DNA of 14,354 nucleotides. Origin: Spirosomataceae bacterium. GTDB lineage: Bacteria > Bacteroidota > Bacteroidia > Cytophagales > Spirosomataceae. Shown here in pieces: positions 6,412 to 13,175 of the stretch (positions within the stretch are counted from its first letter, which is position 1; every line of letters begins with the position of its first letter). The DNA lies in the NCBI GenBank assembly GCA_025455795.1, contig JALOLW010000044.1, positions 1-14,354 of the forward strand. The letters run 5' to 3'. The notes beneath the pieces are model-generated. The model saw nothing but the letters and a program-made list of their open reading frames with translations, made no database searches and had not been told where the DNA came from. The position numbers and the translations under genes are program-made.

Positions 6412-7248
6412 TTATGCACCAATAGCGATGTGCTTGAAGCTGCTGACGGTCAAACCTTTTTGGGTTTTTTCGAGCAATTGGGCAATCGTCAATGAGCCAT
6501 CTTTGATAAACTCTTGATTGAGCAAAGTGCTTTCTTTGTAAAACTTGTTCAAACGGCCCAACGCGATTTTTTCGAGCATTGCTTCGGCCTTGCCTTCGTT
6601 GCGGGCGAGTTCTTTACCAATTTCGATTTCGCGCTCGATAGTTGCTGCGTCCACGCCGTCTTTGTCCACCGCGATAGGCTTCATGGCGGCGATTTGCATG
6701 GCGATGTCGCGGCCCACTTCGGCTACGTCAGCACCACCCACATTGTTGAGAGCTACGAGTACGCCACGCTTGTTGTTGGAGTGTACGTAAGAAGCCACAC
6801 ACTCGGCTGACACGTTTTCGTAAGCCACCAATTCGAGTTTCTCCCCGATTTTACCAATCAACTCTGTGATATGCTCCGACAAAGTGCGACCATCGGCTTG
6901 GGTAGTTGCCAAAAGACTGTCTTTATCGGTGGCGTTAGAGGCCACGGCTTGGCTCATGATGTTGATGGCCATTTGCTGAAAACTCTCAACTTTGGATACT
7001 GGCTCGGTTTCACACGCCAAACCAATGATTTTACCATTGGTCGCATCGGCGTTTAGGTGTACCAACACGATACCTTCCGATACCACGTTGTCGGCACGCT
7101 TGGCGGCCACTTTTTGGCCTTGTTTACGAAGAATATCAATCGCTTGTTCAAAATCGCCATCGGCTTCGGTGAGGGCCTTTTTACAATCCATCATGCCCGC
7201 GCCCGTCATTTGACGAAGTTTGTTCACATCTGCTGCAGTAATTGCCAT
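6412..7248 (-). CDS. tsf: Translation elongation factor Ts
   Basis: 278 residues. EF-Ts is the cytoplasmic nucleotide-exchange factor that releases GDP from EF-Tu. The N-terminal UBA-like domain has the family signature TGAGMMDCK at 15-23, followed by the core dimerisation domains, where IIGLACETEPV (74-84) stands in place of the common CETDFV. The start at MAITAADVNKLRQ is canonical. It is the last gene of rplM-rpsI-rpsB-tsf, 100 nt after rpsB with a hairpin in that spacer, and is followed by the terminator at 6357-6392. Confidence 0.97.
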   Translation of the reverse strand: MAITAADVNKLRQMTGAGMMDCKKALTEADGDFEQAIDILRKQGQKVAAKRADNVVSEGIVLVHLNADATNGKIIGLACETEPVSKVESFQQMAINIMSQAVASNATDKDSLLATTQADGRTLSEHITELIGKIGEKLELVAYENVSAECVASYVHSNNKRGVLVALNNVGGADVAEVGRDIAMQIAAMKPIAVDKDGVDAATIEREIEIGKELARNEGKAEAMLEKIALGRLNKFYKESTLLNQEFIKDGSLTIAQLLEKTQKGLTVSSFKHIAIGA

Positions 7249-7287
7249 TGTTTTATTAGGTTTTTGATTGTTATGTTTTTAAATAGA

Positions 7288-7320
7288 ATAGCCCATAGCA
7301 AGAAAGTGGCTACGGGCTAT
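7288..7320 (-). other. Inverted repeat in the rpsB-tsf spacer
   Basis: ATAGCCCATAGC (7288-7299) and GCTACGGGCTAT (7309-7320) form a 12-bp stem with one wobble or mismatch around a 9-nt loop. It lies 28 nt after the rpsB stop. On the minus strand it is followed by TTCTATTTAAAAAC, a poor U-tract, so it looks more like an attenuator, processing site or mRNA 3' stabiliser than a full terminator. Its mechanism is inferred. Confidence 0.6.
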
Positions 7321-7348
7321 CCGAGGAGTATGCTATGCTTTTCGATTT

Positions 7349-8161
7349 TTATTCCTCATCGTTAGCCTCTACTTCTGCGGCGGCTACTGGTGCTTCTACT
7401 TCGTCGTCACCAGCGTCCACACCCCGTTTGGCGTCTTCTTCTTCGGCCAAACGTGCGTCATCACGCTCTTGTTTACGCTCCAACAACCCCTCTTCGATTG
7501 CCTTACCAATCGCCAACGTAATCAAAGAGATTGATTTGTAGGCGTCGTCATTGGCGGGAATTGCAAACTCTACTTCGTTGGGGTTTGAGTTGGTATCGCA
7601 CATGGCAATAACAGGAATACCCAGACGGTGGGCTTCAGCCACAGCAATATGCTCGCGCTTTACGTCCACGACAAACAAAGCAGCAGGTAAACGAGTCAAA
7701 TCAGCTACACCACCCAACAAACGCTCCAATTTATCTTTTTCGCGGCCTTTGATAAGACGCTCACGCTTGGCGATGTTGCTCGCAGTAGCTTCGTCACTCA
7801 GCATGCGCTCCAAGCTCTGCATTTTTTTCAATGACTTACGAATCGTCGCAAAATTGGTGAGCATACCACCCAACCAACGCTCTGTTACGAAAGGCATCTT
7901 CAAACGACGCGCTTCTTCCGACACAATCTCTTGCGCTTGTTTTTTGGTAGCTACAAACATCACCTTGCGACCCGAGCGAACTACGCCTTTGACGTATTGG
8001 CAAGCCTCATCAAGCGAAGCGAGGGTTTTGTTGAGGTCAATGATGTGAATCCCGTTTTTCTCCATAAAAATATAAGGAGCCATCCGGGGATCCCACTTGC
8101 GGGTCATGTGACCGAAGTGAACGCCTGCGTCGAGCAGGTCTTTGTACTCTAATTGTGCCAT
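7349..8161 (-). CDS. rpsB: 30S ribosomal protein S2
   Basis: 270 residues. S2 joins the small ribosomal subunit late in assembly and is needed for S1 binding. The N-terminus is MAQLEYKDLLDAGVHFGHMT, with HFGH around 15-18 and WDPRMAPYIF close behind. VMFVATKKQAQEIV, RWLGGMLTNFATI and the acidic binding-domain helices are all S2 landmarks. The last ~40 residues form an acidic, alanine-rich tail (EEEDAKRGVDAGDDEVEAPVA...), a C-terminal extension beyond the E. coli length. It sits third in the ribosomal operon, with a 129-nt structured leader before it. Confidence 0.97.
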   Translation of the reverse strand: MAQLEYKDLLDAGVHFGHMTRKWDPRMAPYIFMEKNGIHIIDLNKTLASLDEACQYVKGVVRSGRKVMFVATKKQAQEIVSEEARRLKMPFVTERWLGGMLTNFATIRKSLKKMQSLERMLSDEATASNIAKRERLIKGREKDKLERLLGGVADLTRLPAALFVVDVKREHIAVAEAHRLGIPVIAMCDTNSNPNEVEFAIPANDDAYKSISLITLAIGKAIEEGLLERKQERDDARLAEEEDAKRGVDAGDDEVEAPVAAAEVEANDEE

Positions 8162-8290
8162 TTTATTTTAGAAAAATGATTGTGAAAAAATAAAACAATA
8201 CGCAGCACCGCGCAACGGACACTGTAAGCGCGGCCTGGACAGGTTTTCCATAGAAGGAACATAAAGCCCCTTCCGGGGGTTTGGGGGCAA
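8162..8290 (-). promoter_or_regulatory. rpsI-rpsB intergenic region with hairpins, possible rpsB leader
   Basis: 129 nt with at least two inverted repeats: CCCC/GGGG closed by a GNRA-like GGAA loop on the minus strand with AAA/TTT outer pairs (8263-8282), and CCGCGC (8208-8213) / GCGCGG (8228-8233) around a 14-nt loop. The first could act as a weak terminator after rpsI; the second sits in what would be the rpsB 5' leader. S2 regulates its own leader in Gammaproteobacteria. I cannot match that motif here, so feedback control is only a possibility. The 25 nt before the start codon are A/T-rich and probably unpaired. Confidence 0.5.
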
Positions 8291-8677
8291 TTAACGTTTC
8301 GAGAATTGGAAACGACGACGGGCTTTGGCGCGACCGTATTTCTTACGTTCTACCATACGAGCATCGCGGGTCAAGAAGCCTTCTTTCTTGAGGGCAGGAC
8401 GAAACTCTCCGTTGATTTCGCACAAAGCGCGCGCAATCGCCATACGAGTAGCTTCTGCTTGACCTTTGATACCACCACCGCGCACATTCACTTTGATGTC
8501 GTAGTTGGCGGTAGCATTGATAGTAGTGAGGGGCTGCTTCAATACGATTTGAAGCGTTTCGATAGGGAAATACTCGTTCAATTCACGACCATTTACCTTG
8601 ATGGCGCCTTGTCCTGCCGAAACATATACACGCGCTACTGAAGTTTTTCTTCTACCTACTGCGTTAGTAACTTCCAT
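8291..8677 (-). CDS. rpsI: 30S ribosomal protein S9
   Basis: 128 residues, a normal S9 length. The N-terminus NAVGRRKTSVARVYV, the central NVRGGGIKGQAEATRMAIARAL and the C-terminal GRAKARRRFQFSKR are diagnostic. The positively charged C-terminal tail reaches the P-site tRNA in the ribosome, and its terminal SKR is intact. It lies 90 nt downstream of rplM in the conserved rplM-rpsI pair; the short spacer between them shows no strong structure. Confidence 0.98.
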   Translation of the reverse strand: MEVTNAVGRRKTSVARVYVSAGQGAIKVNGRELNEYFPIETLQIVLKQPLTTINATANYDIKVNVRGGGIKGQAEATRMAIARALCEINGEFRPALKKEGFLTRDARMVERKKYGRAKARRRFQFSKR

Positions 8678-8767
8678 TGTATTTTGTTATTCGTTAATTG
8701 TTATCTGTTTCTCATTGATGGAATAAATTCTCGAACAACGATTAACCAATAACCATTAACTTTTTGT

Positions 8768-9211
8768 TTAGAATTTTACTTCTTTGGGTTGTTGAGCGGC
8801 ATGAGGGTGAGCGCCACCAGCATACACAAACAAATTGGTGAATAAACGGCGGCCCAAACGATTTTTGGGGAGCATTCCTTTGACGGCCATTTCCACAACG
8901 CGCCCAGGGTGCTTGGCCAAAATCTCACGAGGAGTAGCAAAACGCTGACCACCAGGGTGACCTGTATGGCGAATGTACTCTTTGTCGGTCATCTTCTTGC
9001 CGGTCAAACGAATCTTGTCAGCGTTGATGACGATGACATTATCGCCACAATCCACGTGTGGAGTGAAAGAGGGCTTGTGTTTGCCGCGCAAAATTTTGGC
9101 AATTTGGCTCGCCAAACGACCCAATACTGCGCCATTTGCATCTACCACTATCCACTCTTTTTGTACTGTAGCGGAGTTAGCAGAAATGGTTTTGTAACTA
9201 AGTGTATCCAC
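8768..9211 (-). CDS. rplM: 50S ribosomal protein L13
   Basis: 147 residues. L13 is an early-assembly protein of the large subunit that binds 23S rRNA. Landmarks are WIVVDANGAVLGRLASQIAKILRGKHKPSFTPHVDCGDNVIVINADKI in the first half and the family signature around MAVKGMLPKNRLGRRLFTNLFVYAG. The start codon fits the standard N-terminus and lies about 70 nt downstream of the expected transcription start. It is the first gene of rplM-rpsI-rpsB-tsf, the usual Bacteroidota arrangement. Confidence 0.98.
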   Translation of the reverse strand: MDTLSYKTISANSATVQKEWIVVDANGAVLGRLASQIAKILRGKHKPSFTPHVDCGDNVIVINADKIRLTGKKMTDKEYIRHTGHPGGQRFATPREILAKHPGRVVEMAVKGMLPKNRLGRRLFTNLFVYAGGAHPHAAQQPKEVKF

Positions 9212-9285
9212 TTTTCTAAGTGTTTTTCGTTGAAAATCAATTAATTAACTATATAAACGGACGTGCTAAGGCAAAAATTGGAGTG

Positions 9286-9317
9286 CAAATATAGCGGATT
9301 GCTTTGGGAATAGCAAA
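9286..9317 (-). promoter_or_regulatory. Promoter of the rplM-rpsI-rpsB-tsf operon
   Basis: On the minus strand, -33 TTTG (CAAA at 9314-9317) is followed by 20 nt and then the -7 box TATATTTG (9293-9286). This is a full match to the Bacteroidota housekeeping form TTTG-N19..21-TAnnTTTG. Transcription would start near 9279, giving a leader of roughly 70 nt before rplM. Confidence 0.72.
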
Positions 9318-9347
9318 GTGATTCTGAAAATTAAATTTCAGAATCAC
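9318..9347 (-). terminator. Hairpin after the outer-membrane protein gene, adjoining the rplM promoter
   Basis: GTGATTCTGAAA (9318-9329) and TTTCAGAATCAC (9336-9347) form a perfect 12-bp stem with a 6-nt loop. It lies about 23 nt past the stop of the upstream gene. The U-tract on the minus strand is short (TTTGCTATT), so termination may be partial. Its end directly touches the -33 TTTG of the rplM promoter. Confidence 0.65.
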
Positions 9348-9370
9348 GATAAAAATAATGTTGGTATCAA

Positions 9371-10030
9371 CTAAAATAGCACTGCCCGAATGACCAAAGG
9401 GCTGGAAGTCGGATAAATATTGATGCGCGGGTCGCTGGGATTGACGAGGTTGCTGTAACTCAGATTATAGAGTACCATGATGTTGAACGCCCGCGCAAAA
9501 CGCCCGCCTGTGGGAGTAGAATAGGAAGCTCCTACCATGGCCGAATTGAGCCACTTACGGCGTACAATACCACTGGCTCCGTAGTCATTATAAGGTACGT
9601 TGAGTGACTCGTACTCGGCATTGAGGTTGATATTTTGGAAGACATTAAACATTCCGAATACGCGACCGCCGTAGTTGCTAAAACGCTGCCTTGGGGCTGA
9701 CGGAAAAAACGGGTCACGGAAGCTGCTGTATTGATAACTGAGTCCACCGCCCAAAGAGAGTCTCTCTGTAGCCTGAAAGCCCGCCACGGGCGATACGCCA
9801 ATACTGGTGAAATTGCCAAAAGAGAAGGGGCCAATACTGCCTCCCAAACGGAGTTTGTCAAGAGCAGACGGGGGGCGTTGGGGCTGACTTTTGCGCGGGG
9901 GCGCGTCCAATACCTTCATCGGCCCATCTTCCTGTGAGGTGGGGGGGGGGGCATCGGGGTTGGGGGTTTGAGCCGAAGCCGCAGTTATGATACAAAAGCC
10001 GCACAAAGCGGTCAAAATCAATTTTCTCAT
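9371..10030 (-). CDS. Small predicted outer-membrane beta-barrel protein, function unknown
   Basis: 219 residues. It has a clear Sec signal peptide (MRKLILTALCGFCIITAASA, cleavage likely after residue 20), then a proline-rich, mature N-terminal linker (QTPNPDAPPPTSQ... to about residue 58). The remainder has alternating-residue beta-strand segments rich in Gly, Ser, Tyr and Phe (LRLGGSIGPFSFGNF, LSLGGGLSYQYSSF, GGRVFGMFNVFQNINLNAEYES) and a terminal strand ending in Phe. That is what an 8-strand-like outer-membrane barrel with a C-terminal sorting signal looks like. No specific family is recognised. The linker is encoded partly by an 11-base homopolymer. The gene is transcribed alone, 88 nt after the acyltransferase gene, and ends at a hairpin. 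Confidence 0.75.
   Translation of the reverse strand: MRKLILTALCGFCIITAASAQTPNPDAPPPTSQEDGPMKVLDAPPRKSQPQRPPSALDKLRLGGSIGPFSFGNFTSIGVSPVAGFQATERLSLGGGLSYQYSSFRDPFFPSAPRQRFSNYGGRVFGMFNVFQNINLNAEYESLNVPYNDYGASGIVRRKWLNSAMVGASYSTPTGGRFARAFNIMVLYNLSYSNLVNPSDPRINIYPTSSPLVIRAVLF
9941..9951. repeat. 11-base poly-G (coding poly-C) tract in the outer-membrane protein gene
   Basis: Eleven consecutive G on the plus strand, read as C on the coding strand across Ala-Pro-Pro-Pro (about residues 27-30), just after the signal peptide. Loss or gain of one base would shift the frame early in the gene, so this is a possible slipped-strand phase-variation site. Confidence 0.85.
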
Positions 10031-10118
10031 GGTGATTTTATTTTGTCAATGCGAACAAAAACGCAATTGATAGACGCAAAAAATGGTGTTTTGGTTTGAA
10101 AACGAAAAATAAGCGGCA

Positions 10119-11144
10119 CTATTGCATGGTTTTGGCTTTTGAAAGTAGGGGGGATATTTGCTTTTCAAAAACCATTTTCAAACAACTTTTCGCGCCTAAA
10201 TTGCGCTTAAAACGTATCAAGCTCGGCTTGGCAATGCCATTGTTGTCGAGTGAAATCCCCAAATCTAAGACCGTTATTTGATTGTGTTGGCAATAATCAT
10301 ACAGCCCAGCGGTAAGCAGCACGGCGGGACTGTATGAGCGATAATCGGGAGAATTGGCAGGGCAGAAATTGTAGAGAACACGTTCTCCCGCGCGCACCGC
10401 CAAGGTCAGCGAAGCAATGCGAGTGCCATCTATGACCCAAAAAACGTAGAAATGGTCAGGAAAAAGAGTGAGCCATCGTTGTAGGTCATCTTGGCTGAAA
10501 CTAATCCGATAGCCGAGCGATTGGCGATTTTGGGCAATGAAATGATACACTTCACTCACATCAGGGGAGAGACATTGCTCAAAGCGAAAACCCGCGTTTA
10601 GGCACTTCCGCAGTCGTCGGCGTTCGGAGGGATGAAGCTGACTTTCAAAAGAAGCGCTTTGAATTTCAATGTATTGGTTTTCAAAGGATTGTGTGACTTC
10701 AAAACCACTTCTTGAAAGGCCTCTTTTGACAAAAACGGCACGACTAGGAGCGTAGCACTCAGGAAAATGCTTGATAGTGATGCGATTGACGTTCAGTCGG
10801 CGGCAGTAAGTTTCTATTTCCGTGAGCCACCATTGCAACGCTTCATGGCTCACGCCCTCGGCTACGTCAAACGACCCAAAGGGCGCACGAAAAGGACTCC
10901 TCGCGGTAGTATCGTTTTCCAAAAACAAATGCAAAACTCCCAACAATTCAGTGGCGGTCAGGGCATCGGTCAGTACAAATGAGAGGACAGTTGAGGCACT
11001 TTGTTGGGCCACGTGTTCGGGCGTGTTGAAAAGCCACAACGCAGATTTGGCAACCAGTTGATGCAAGACAAAAGGCTCATTTTCAAACACAAGCGTTTTG
11101 TATTTGGCAGCGAGCGGGAGGGTACGCGGGGTACTTGTAAGCAT
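10119..11144 (-). CDS. GNAT/FemAB-like acyltransferase, function unknown
   Basis: 341 residues. The layout suggests a double GNAT fold: an N-terminal half (to ~165) and a C-terminal half carrying SERRRLRKCLNAGF (about 172-186), HFYVFWVIDGTRIASLTLAVRAGERVLYNFCPANSPDYRSYSPAVLL (about 230-275) and the ending LDLGISLDNNGIAKPSLIRFKRNLGAK. These features, especially the ...R-F-K-..LGA ending, recall FemAB/BioF2-like GNAT proteins of Bacteroidota. The predicted activity is transfer of an acyl or aminoacyl group; the acceptor is unknown. No signal peptide is seen, so it should be cytoplasmic. It starts 9 nt after the hslU stop and is probably co-transcribed with it. Confidence 0.7.
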   Translation of the reverse strand: MLTSTPRTLPLAAKYKTLVFENEPFVLHQLVAKSALWLFNTPEHVAQQSASTVLSFVLTDALTATELLGVLHLFLENDTTARSPFRAPFGSFDVAEGVSHEALQWWLTEIETYCRRLNVNRITIKHFPECYAPSRAVFVKRGLSRSGFEVTQSFENQYIEIQSASFESQLHPSERRRLRKCLNAGFRFEQCLSPDVSEVYHFIAQNRQSLGYRISFSQDDLQRWLTLFPDHFYVFWVIDGTRIASLTLAVRAGERVLYNFCPANSPDYRSYSPAVLLTAGLYDYCQHNQITVLDLGISLDNNGIAKPSLIRFKRNLGAKSCLKMVFEKQISPLLSKAKTMQ

Positions 11145-11153
11145 ACAATCAGC

Positions 11154-12599
11154 CTATAAAATGTACTGACTCAAATCCTGATTTTTGACCAATCCGTTGA
11201 GTTTTTGTTGTACCATTTCGCGGGTTACGATTACCTCGGTATCGGGCTTGATGAGGTCAGGAATATCAAACATAAAATCGTTCAACAACGCGCTCATGAC
11301 CGTTTGAAGGCGGCGCGCCCCGATATTTTCTATTTCGGCGTTGATTTTGAAGGCTATCGCCGCGATTTCGAGCATGGCATCGTCGTGAAACGTTAGCAAT
11401 ACCCCCTCGGCTTCCATCATGGCGTGGTATTGGCGCGTGAGCGAGTTGCGGGGTTCTTTCAAAATCCGATAAAAATCTTCTTCGGTCAAGCTCTGCAACT
11501 CCACCCGAATCGGGAAGCGACCTTGTAACTCTGGAATCAAATCCGACGGTTTTGACACGTGAAACGCTCCCGCGGCCACAAACAGGATATGGTCGGTTTT
11601 GATGGGACCATACTTGGTATTGACCGCCGAACCTTCCACGATAGGCAGTAGGTCGCGCTGTACGCCTTCGCGGCTTACATCTGGGCCACCACCTTTGCCG
11701 TTTGAGCTGGCGATTTTGTCAATCTCGTCAATAAAAATAATGCCCAAGTTTTCGGCTTTCTGAATAGCCTCGTCTTTCACCTCGTCCATGTCAATGAGCT
11801 TGGAGGTCTCTTCTTCGAGTAGTATTTTACGGGCGTCAGAAATGCTCATTTTGCGCTTTTTGTTGCGTTTGGGCATCATGTTGCCAATCATCTCTTGGAT
11901 ATTCATCATCGAAAGGTCGTCTATGGGGCCACCCATGACACCAATATTGGGCGACTGCGACGCATGCACATCAATCTCAATCTTCCGATTTTCCAGCTCA
12001 CCGTTGCGAAGTTTGTCCCGAAAGCGCAGGCGCGTTTTTTCGTTGAGTTCGAAGTCAGACATCGAAGCGGCGGGCTGAATAGGCTGGGGCGTATTGTCCA
12101 CGTCAGTATCGTCGGTGATGATGTCAAAGCCCATCGAAGTGCGGTTGGGCTGGGAATTTTGATTGGCATACATGGGCGGAATCAGCACATCGAGCAGCAT
12201 ATCTTCTACAATTTCTTGTGCTTTTTGCTTCACATCTTCTTTTTTGGCCGTTTTGACCATATTGACCGACTGCTCCACCAAATCGCGCACCATGCTTTCT
12301 ACATCGCGGCCTACATAGCCTACTTCCGTAAATTTGGAGGCTTCCACTTTCACAAACGGCGCGTCGGCGATTTTGGCCAAACGCCGCGCGATTTCGGTTT
12401 TACCTACGCCCGTGGCACCTATCATCAAAATATTGTTGGGAATGATTTCACGCTGCATTTCGGGGGTACTGTTCATGCGTCGCCAACGGTTGCGGAGCGC
12501 AATGGCCACGTTGCGCTTGGCGTCGTGCTGACCGATGATGTACTTGTCCAATTCAGCGACTATCTCGCGGGGGGTGAGCTTATCTAAGTGTGAGGGCAT
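11154..12599 (-). CDS. hslU: ATP-dependent protease ATPase subunit HslU (ClpY)
   Basis: 481 residues. It is the AAA+ unfoldase that feeds proteins to the HslV peptidase in the cytoplasm. The N-terminal PREIVAELDKYIIGQHDAKRNVAIALRNRWRR is diagnostic. Walker A is GATGVGKT at 61-68, the pore loop GYVG at 94-97, and Walker B IIFIDE at 287-292. Sensor-2 is near GARRL (427-431). The long inserted I-domain lies between Walker A and B (about 110-245). The C-terminal LSQYIL is the tail that docks into HslV and is intact. It is somewhat longer than the E. coli protein, with the extra length in the I-domain. hslV is not in the window. The acyltransferase gene follows 9 nt later. Confidence 0.97.
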   Translation of the reverse strand: MPSHLDKLTPREIVAELDKYIIGQHDAKRNVAIALRNRWRRMNSTPEMQREIIPNNILMIGATGVGKTEIARRLAKIADAPFVKVEASKFTEVGYVGRDVESMVRDLVEQSVNMVKTAKKEDVKQKAQEIVEDMLLDVLIPPMYANQNSQPNRTSMGFDIITDDTDVDNTPQPIQPAASMSDFELNEKTRLRFRDKLRNGELENRKIEIDVHASQSPNIGVMGGPIDDLSMMNIQEMIGNMMPKRNKKRKMSISDARKILLEEETSKLIDMDEVKDEAIQKAENLGIIFIDEIDKIASSNGKGGGPDVSREGVQRDLLPIVEGSAVNTKYGPIKTDHILFVAAGAFHVSKPSDLIPELQGRFPIRVELQSLTEEDFYRILKEPRNSLTRQYHAMMEAEGVLLTFHDDAMLEIAAIAFKINAEIENIGARRLQTVMSALLNDFMFDIPDLIKPDTEVIVTREMVQQKLNGLVKNQDLSQYIL

Positions 12600-12654
12600 G
12601 ATGTGTGTTAAAATGCTGGACAGATGGATTTGAAATTGTTATTTTTTTGCAAAA

Positions 12655-12682
12655 CAAATGTAGAAACGTTGGCAGTTTCAAA
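12655..12682 (-). promoter_or_regulatory. Candidate hslU promoter
   Basis: Minus strand -7 box TACATTTG (12662-12655), with TTTG (CAAA at 12679-12682) 16 nt upstream. The spacing is shorter than the usual ~19-21. The start would be near 12648, a leader of about 49 nt. Confidence 0.5.
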
Positions 12683-12699
12683 TTTACGCCCTAATTTTG
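12669..12699 (+). promoter_or_regulatory. Candidate promoter of the small lipoprotein gene
   Basis: TTG at 12669-12671, a 20-nt spacer, and TAATTTTG (12692-12699) match the Bacteroidota form. The transcript would begin near 12706, about 22 nt before the start codon. It overlaps the divergent hslU promoter by about 14 bp. Confidence 0.55.
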
Positions 12700-12727
12700 T
12701 AAAAATAATGGTAAACATCAAGATTCA

Positions 12728-12955
12728 ATGAAACGTAACTTTTTGACAATAACCGTTTTAGCATTGGCGCTCTCTTTGACCGCTTGCAAATATCAAAGAA
12801 ATAACAAAGCCGAGCAACCCGACTTGCGCGCAGGTGATGAGTACGTGTATGGTGTTCACCCCGATTCGGCGGCGCGCCAGTCAAAATTGACTTACACGGC
12901 CAAACCTGAACTGGAAGCTCGCACGGCGGCTATCCGTGAGAAGTTGTCAAAGTAA
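12728..12955 (+). CDS. Small lipoprotein, function unknown
   Basis: 75 residues. MKRNFLTITVLALALSLTAC is a lipoprotein signal peptide with lipobox LTAC and the lipidated Cys at position 20. The mature part is only 56 residues, polar and charged, with a likely helix at the end (PELEARTAAIREKLSK). No domain is recognised. Predicted location is the periplasmic face of the inner or outer membrane. It has its own promoter candidate upstream and a strong terminator about 60 nt downstream, which supports a real monocistronic gene despite the short length. It diverges from hslU. Confidence 0.82.
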   Translation: MKRNFLTITVLALALSLTACKYQRNNKAEQPDLRAGDEYVYGVHPDSAARQSKLTYTAKPELEARTAAIREKLSK

Positions 12956-13012
12956 GTGTTGCTTTTGAAAAATAGGCTTCTCATAGAAATTAATTAAAAC
13001 TTCTTTTTTCTG

Positions 13013-13049
13013 AAAAACCCCAGCTAATCTAATGATAGCTGGGGTTTTT
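13013..13049. terminator. Bidirectional rho-independent terminator between the lipoprotein gene and nuoH
   Basis: AAAAACCCCAGCTA (13013-13026) and TAGCTGGGGTTTTT (13036-13049) form a perfect 14-bp stem with a 9-nt loop and a T-tract in both directions. It ends the plus-strand lipoprotein transcript and can end the minus-strand nuoH transcript 126 nt past its stop. I see no further features in 13050-13175. Confidence 0.93.
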
Positions 13050-13175
13050 GATTGGCTCAATACAGAATAATACAATTGTCAACAGTTATTTCCTTGGTTT
13101 TATCTTATGCTATCGGGCAAAGATTACTAAGGATTTTTGATGAAAGGCGTCGCTTTCAAGTGCGGAAGCAATTGA

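Noticed and set aside
11895..12587. Long 230-codon plus-strand ORF opposite hslU
   Set aside because: It is antisense to a full-length, highly conserved hslU. Its His/Phe/Gly-rich translation is typical of a codon-bias shadow.
11154..12955. Missing hslV next to hslU as a sign of a broken HslUV system
   Set aside because: hslU has an intact C-terminal docking tail and all ATPase motifs, and hslV may simply be encoded elsewhere. Nothing in the window argues for loss.
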